DNA of 64,000 bases from contig CAJUSY010000034.1 in assembly GCA_910589545.1 (NCBI GenBank), forward strand, positions 85,203 to 149,202, written 5' to 3'. The notes beneath the pieces are model-generated. The model did not search any database, had not been told where the DNA came from, and was given only the letters and a program-made list of their open reading frames with translations. Below, piece by piece: positions 62,318 to 64,000 of the stretch. This stretch comes from Peptoniphilaceae bacterium. GTDB taxonomy: Bacteria; Bacillota; Clostridia; Tissierellales; Peptoniphilaceae. The stretch's first letter is position 1. The number at the start of each line of letters is the position of its first letter. The position numbers were made by a program, and so were the translations under genes.

Positions 62318-63025
62318 ATGAGATTAGATAGAATGCTTAGCGAGATGAAGATCGCAACGAGAAAAGAAATAAAACAAATGGTGAAAAAGGGGATTATCAC
62401 GGTGAACGATGTGACTGTGAAGAAGTCTTCTGAGCATATAGATGAAAACAACGACGTGGTGAAAATCTACGATGAGGTTATTGAGTACAGAAAGTATTTG
62501 TATTTCGTGATGAATAAGAGAAAAGGTGTCACTAGCCATTCCAAGGATCCAATGCATAAAACTGTGATAGATGATATGGGGGATTTGTGCGTGTTTGAAT
62601 TGAATCCTGTAGGAAGGTTGGATTTGGATACGACAGGTCTATTGATTATTACTAATGATGGCAAATTTGCGCACAATTTGATTTCGCCGAAAAAAGATGT
62701 TTCCAAGAAGTACAAGGTTACTTTGAGAGATAAAGTTGATGAGAAATACAACGACACATTTGAAAAAGGCATCAAGCTTATGCCGGAAGATATCATCACA
62801 AAACCTGCTATGATGGAGATAATCGACGATTATAACTGTTATTTAACTATAAAAGAAGGAAAATATCATCAAGTCAAAAGAATGTTTGAAAAAGTTGGCA
62901 ATGAAGTTGTTGAACTTCAAAGAGTTCAAATAGGAAGCTTTAAGTTGCCAGAGGACTTGAAAGAAGGAGATTTCAGAGAACTTACTGATGAAGAACTCAA
63001 AATCCTTGGTTTGGAAGAAGAATAA
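62318..63025 (+). CDS. RsuA-family rRNA pseudouridine synthase
   Basis: 235 aa. N-terminal S4 RNA-binding domain (MRLDRMLSEMKIATRKEIKQ, GIITVNDVTVKKSSEHID), then the catalytic domain with NPVGRLDLDTTGLLIITNDG (Asp in GRLDxDTxG) and EGKYHQVKRMFEKVGNEVVEL. It belongs to the RsuA/RluB/E/F group; 16S rRNA U516 is the most likely target. Start after AAGGAGAG; followed by a bidirectional terminator. Confidence 0.93.
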   Translation: MRLDRMLSEMKIATRKEIKQMVKKGIITVNDVTVKKSSEHIDENNDVVKIYDEVIEYRKYLYFVMNKRKGVTSHSKDPMHKTVIDDMGDLCVFELNPVGRLDLDTTGLLIITNDGKFAHNLISPKKDVSKKYKVTLRDKVDEKYNDTFEKGIKLMPEDIITKPAMMEIIDDYNCYLTIKEGKYHQVKRMFEKVGNEVVELQRVQIGSFKLPEDLKEGDFRELTDEELKILGLEEE

Positions 63026-63028
63026 AGA

Positions 63029-63068
63029 AAAAATCTCAATTTAACGTAAAGTTGAATTGAGATTTTAT
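63029..63068. terminator. Bidirectional intrinsic terminator
   Basis: AAAATCTCAATTTAAC pairs with GTTGAATTGAGATTTT (one internal G-U/bulge) between convergent genes. Confidence 0.8.
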
Positions 63069-63706
63069 TTTGTTCGTCTTTTTTTGAGGACGTATTTGTA
63101 TAATGTATCGAAGAATAAAAACATTGAATAAGCACCAGGATCAATCACTCCAACTGAATAAATAGCGTTGTGTCGTGCTTTTCCTTTTTTTGCAATCATG
63201 TCGGAGGTTTCTTCACAGGCAATCTTGCAATCTACGCTAATTTTCTTCATTAATTTAATAGTGTTTTCACTTTTGTATTTGTCAAAACTTTTCACTGCAG
63301 CATCAATGCAATCCAGTATGGTTTTATCATTTAACTTACAATTTCCTACGAGCTTGACAGAATCTTCAATGATTTGTAATATTTCTCCAAACATATCGCG
63401 GTCTATAACATCTATATCTGAAAGATACGTGGAAATTTTATCGCATACATAAGAATATATAGGAGATGTGGCACCCTTAATATGATAAGTAAATAAGAAA
63501 GATAAATCTTTGAATTGAGTTGATAGGTCTTCTGTTTTGAAATCGGGAAAAGTCGTAAAAAGTTTCCTGAATCCATTATTGAGGTTAGAACCGTGGTCTC
63601 TGTTACTTAAATTCTCATCTAATTTATTCAAAAGTGAACAATTTAGCATTAAACATTCTTGATACATCATGAAAACTCTGTAAATATCATAATTTGTAAA
63701 TCCCAT
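63065..63706 (-). CDS. Orphan DhaL-like (DAK2-fold) protein
   Basis: 213 aa. The helical-barrel ADP-binding fold of dihydroxyacetone-kinase L subunits is recognised by LDENLSNRDHGSNLNNGF (DhaL: LDxxIGDGDHGxNMxRGF), KGATSPIYSYV (GASGPLYG), NDKTILDCIDAAVKSF (DKTMLDAL.PA), GKARHNAIYSVGVIDPGAYS (GRAS..GERSIGHQDPGA). One of three Mg-binding Asp residues is Asn (SNRD instead of GDGD). There is no DhaK or DhaM nearby. Function unknown; it may be a regulator or use another phospho-carrier. AAGGAG before the ATG. Confidence 0.8.
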   Translation of the reverse strand: MGFTNYDIYRVFMMYQECLMLNCSLLNKLDENLSNRDHGSNLNNGFRKLFTTFPDFKTEDLSTQFKDLSFLFTYHIKGATSPIYSYVCDKISTYLSDIDVIDRDMFGEILQIIEDSVKLVGNCKLNDKTILDCIDAAVKSFDKYKSENTIKLMKKISVDCKIACEETSDMIAKKGKARHNAIYSVGVIDPGAYSMFLFFDTLYKYVLKKRRTK

Positions 63707-63773
63707 AATAACTCCTTTCTTACATAATATTATACATTATTGAAGAAAATTTTAAAAAAATTAAAAAAAACAC

Positions 63774-63802
63774 TTGACAAGAATGATTTAGGAGCGTATA
63801 CT
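63774..63802 (+). promoter_or_regulatory. rRNA-type promoter P1
   Basis: TTGACA (63774-63779), 17-base spacer, TATACT (63797-63802), preceded by a long A/T tract like an UP element. Confidence 0.8.
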
Positions 63803-63877
63803 GTAATAGTTGTCTGAGAGAGACGTAATCAAAACTTGATTAATTTTACAAAAACTTAAAAAAGTTTTAAAAAAGTC

Positions 63878-63906
63878 TTGACAAACTAAAAAAAGTAGAG
63901 TATACT
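63878..63906 (+). promoter_or_regulatory. rRNA-type promoter P2
   Basis: TTGACA (63878-63883), 17-base spacer, TATACT (63901-63906). AATAGTTGTC follows both P1 and P2. The region runs to the window end without an ORF. The arrangement is typical of a 16S rRNA leader, whose gene should start just beyond base 64000. Confidence 0.8.
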
Positions 63907-64000
63907 TAAATAGTTGTCACTTGAGGCAACAAAATAATTTAACAAAGAACCTTAATAAATTAAATAAAGTAAATACTTTGAGAGAAGTACAAACCAAACA

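Noticed and set aside
1..64000. tRNA, rRNA or tmRNA genes inside the window
   Set aside because: No cloverleaf with GGTTCGA-type T-arm or conserved rRNA stretch was seen on either strand; only the rRNA-like promoters at the right edge.

Overview
The window is low-GC DNA with strong AGGAGG-type ribosome binding sites, intrinsic hairpin terminators, LPXTG-like (LPKAG, LPKSG) sortase-anchored proteins, CWB2 cell-wall-binding proteins and a [4Fe-4S]-type PurF. This points to a Gram-positive anaerobic Firmicute, most likely an anaerobic coccus of the Peptoniphilaceae such as Finegoldia magna. The genus is inferred, not proven. No tRNA, rRNA gene or CRISPR array is visible, but the right edge carries tandem strong promoters of the kind that drive an rRNA operon, which should begin just outside.

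Layout. 1-5.5 kb: an arsR-arsC pair (arsR cut by the edge), small membrane proteins, an aromatic-acid-exporter-like protein, a frameshifted 2Fe-2S thioredoxin-like gene, and an Old Yellow Enzyme / MarR / nitroreductase operon with a consensus promoter and two palindromic operators. 5.7-7.6 kb: a K+ channel with an RCK domain, and a frameshifted proC. 7.7-18.4 kb: the purine operon purC-purF-purN-purH-purD::purL-purB, preceded by a small ORF and a perfect terminator hairpin. PurD and PurL are fused in one 1630-residue protein, and purE and purM are absent. 18.5-26.7 kb: a TVP38-type membrane protein, a LysR regulator divergent from a lipoprotein/permease/ATPase importer, an ABC remnant, an AAC(6')-like acetyltransferase and an ABC-2 exporter. 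26.9-32.9 kb: DUF3137 and LemA proteins, then two paralogous leucine-rich-repeat/CWB2 surface proteins. 33-38.8 kb: lipid kinase, AlkD-like protein, NimA-like flavoprotein, cold-shock protein, nitroreductase, and a complete IS3-family element that appears to have landed in a terminator loop. 38.3-45.2 kb: TetR plus a MacB/FtsX-like ABC system, a tandem array of hairpin elements, an S51 peptidase and an ElaA-like acetyltransferase. 45.9-57.4 kb: three large secreted or wall-anchored proteins. 57.5-63.7 kb: P-loop kinase, SH3 lipoprotein, a bacterial tyrosine-kinase module with degenerate parts, aldehyde dehydrogenase, DUF1294 protein, RsuA-type pseudouridine synthase and an orphan DhaL-like protein.

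Most unusual signal. Four intergenic copies of a roughly 170-185 nt element (19227-19396 and three in tandem at 42985-43685) fold into the same long interrupted hairpin. The loop is conserved, but the paired arms differ in sequence between copies while staying complementary, so compensatory changes occur in several separate helices. Between the tandem copies lies a near-identical G-rich spacer. This looks like a structure-constrained repeat family or structured RNA that ordinary feature types do not explain.
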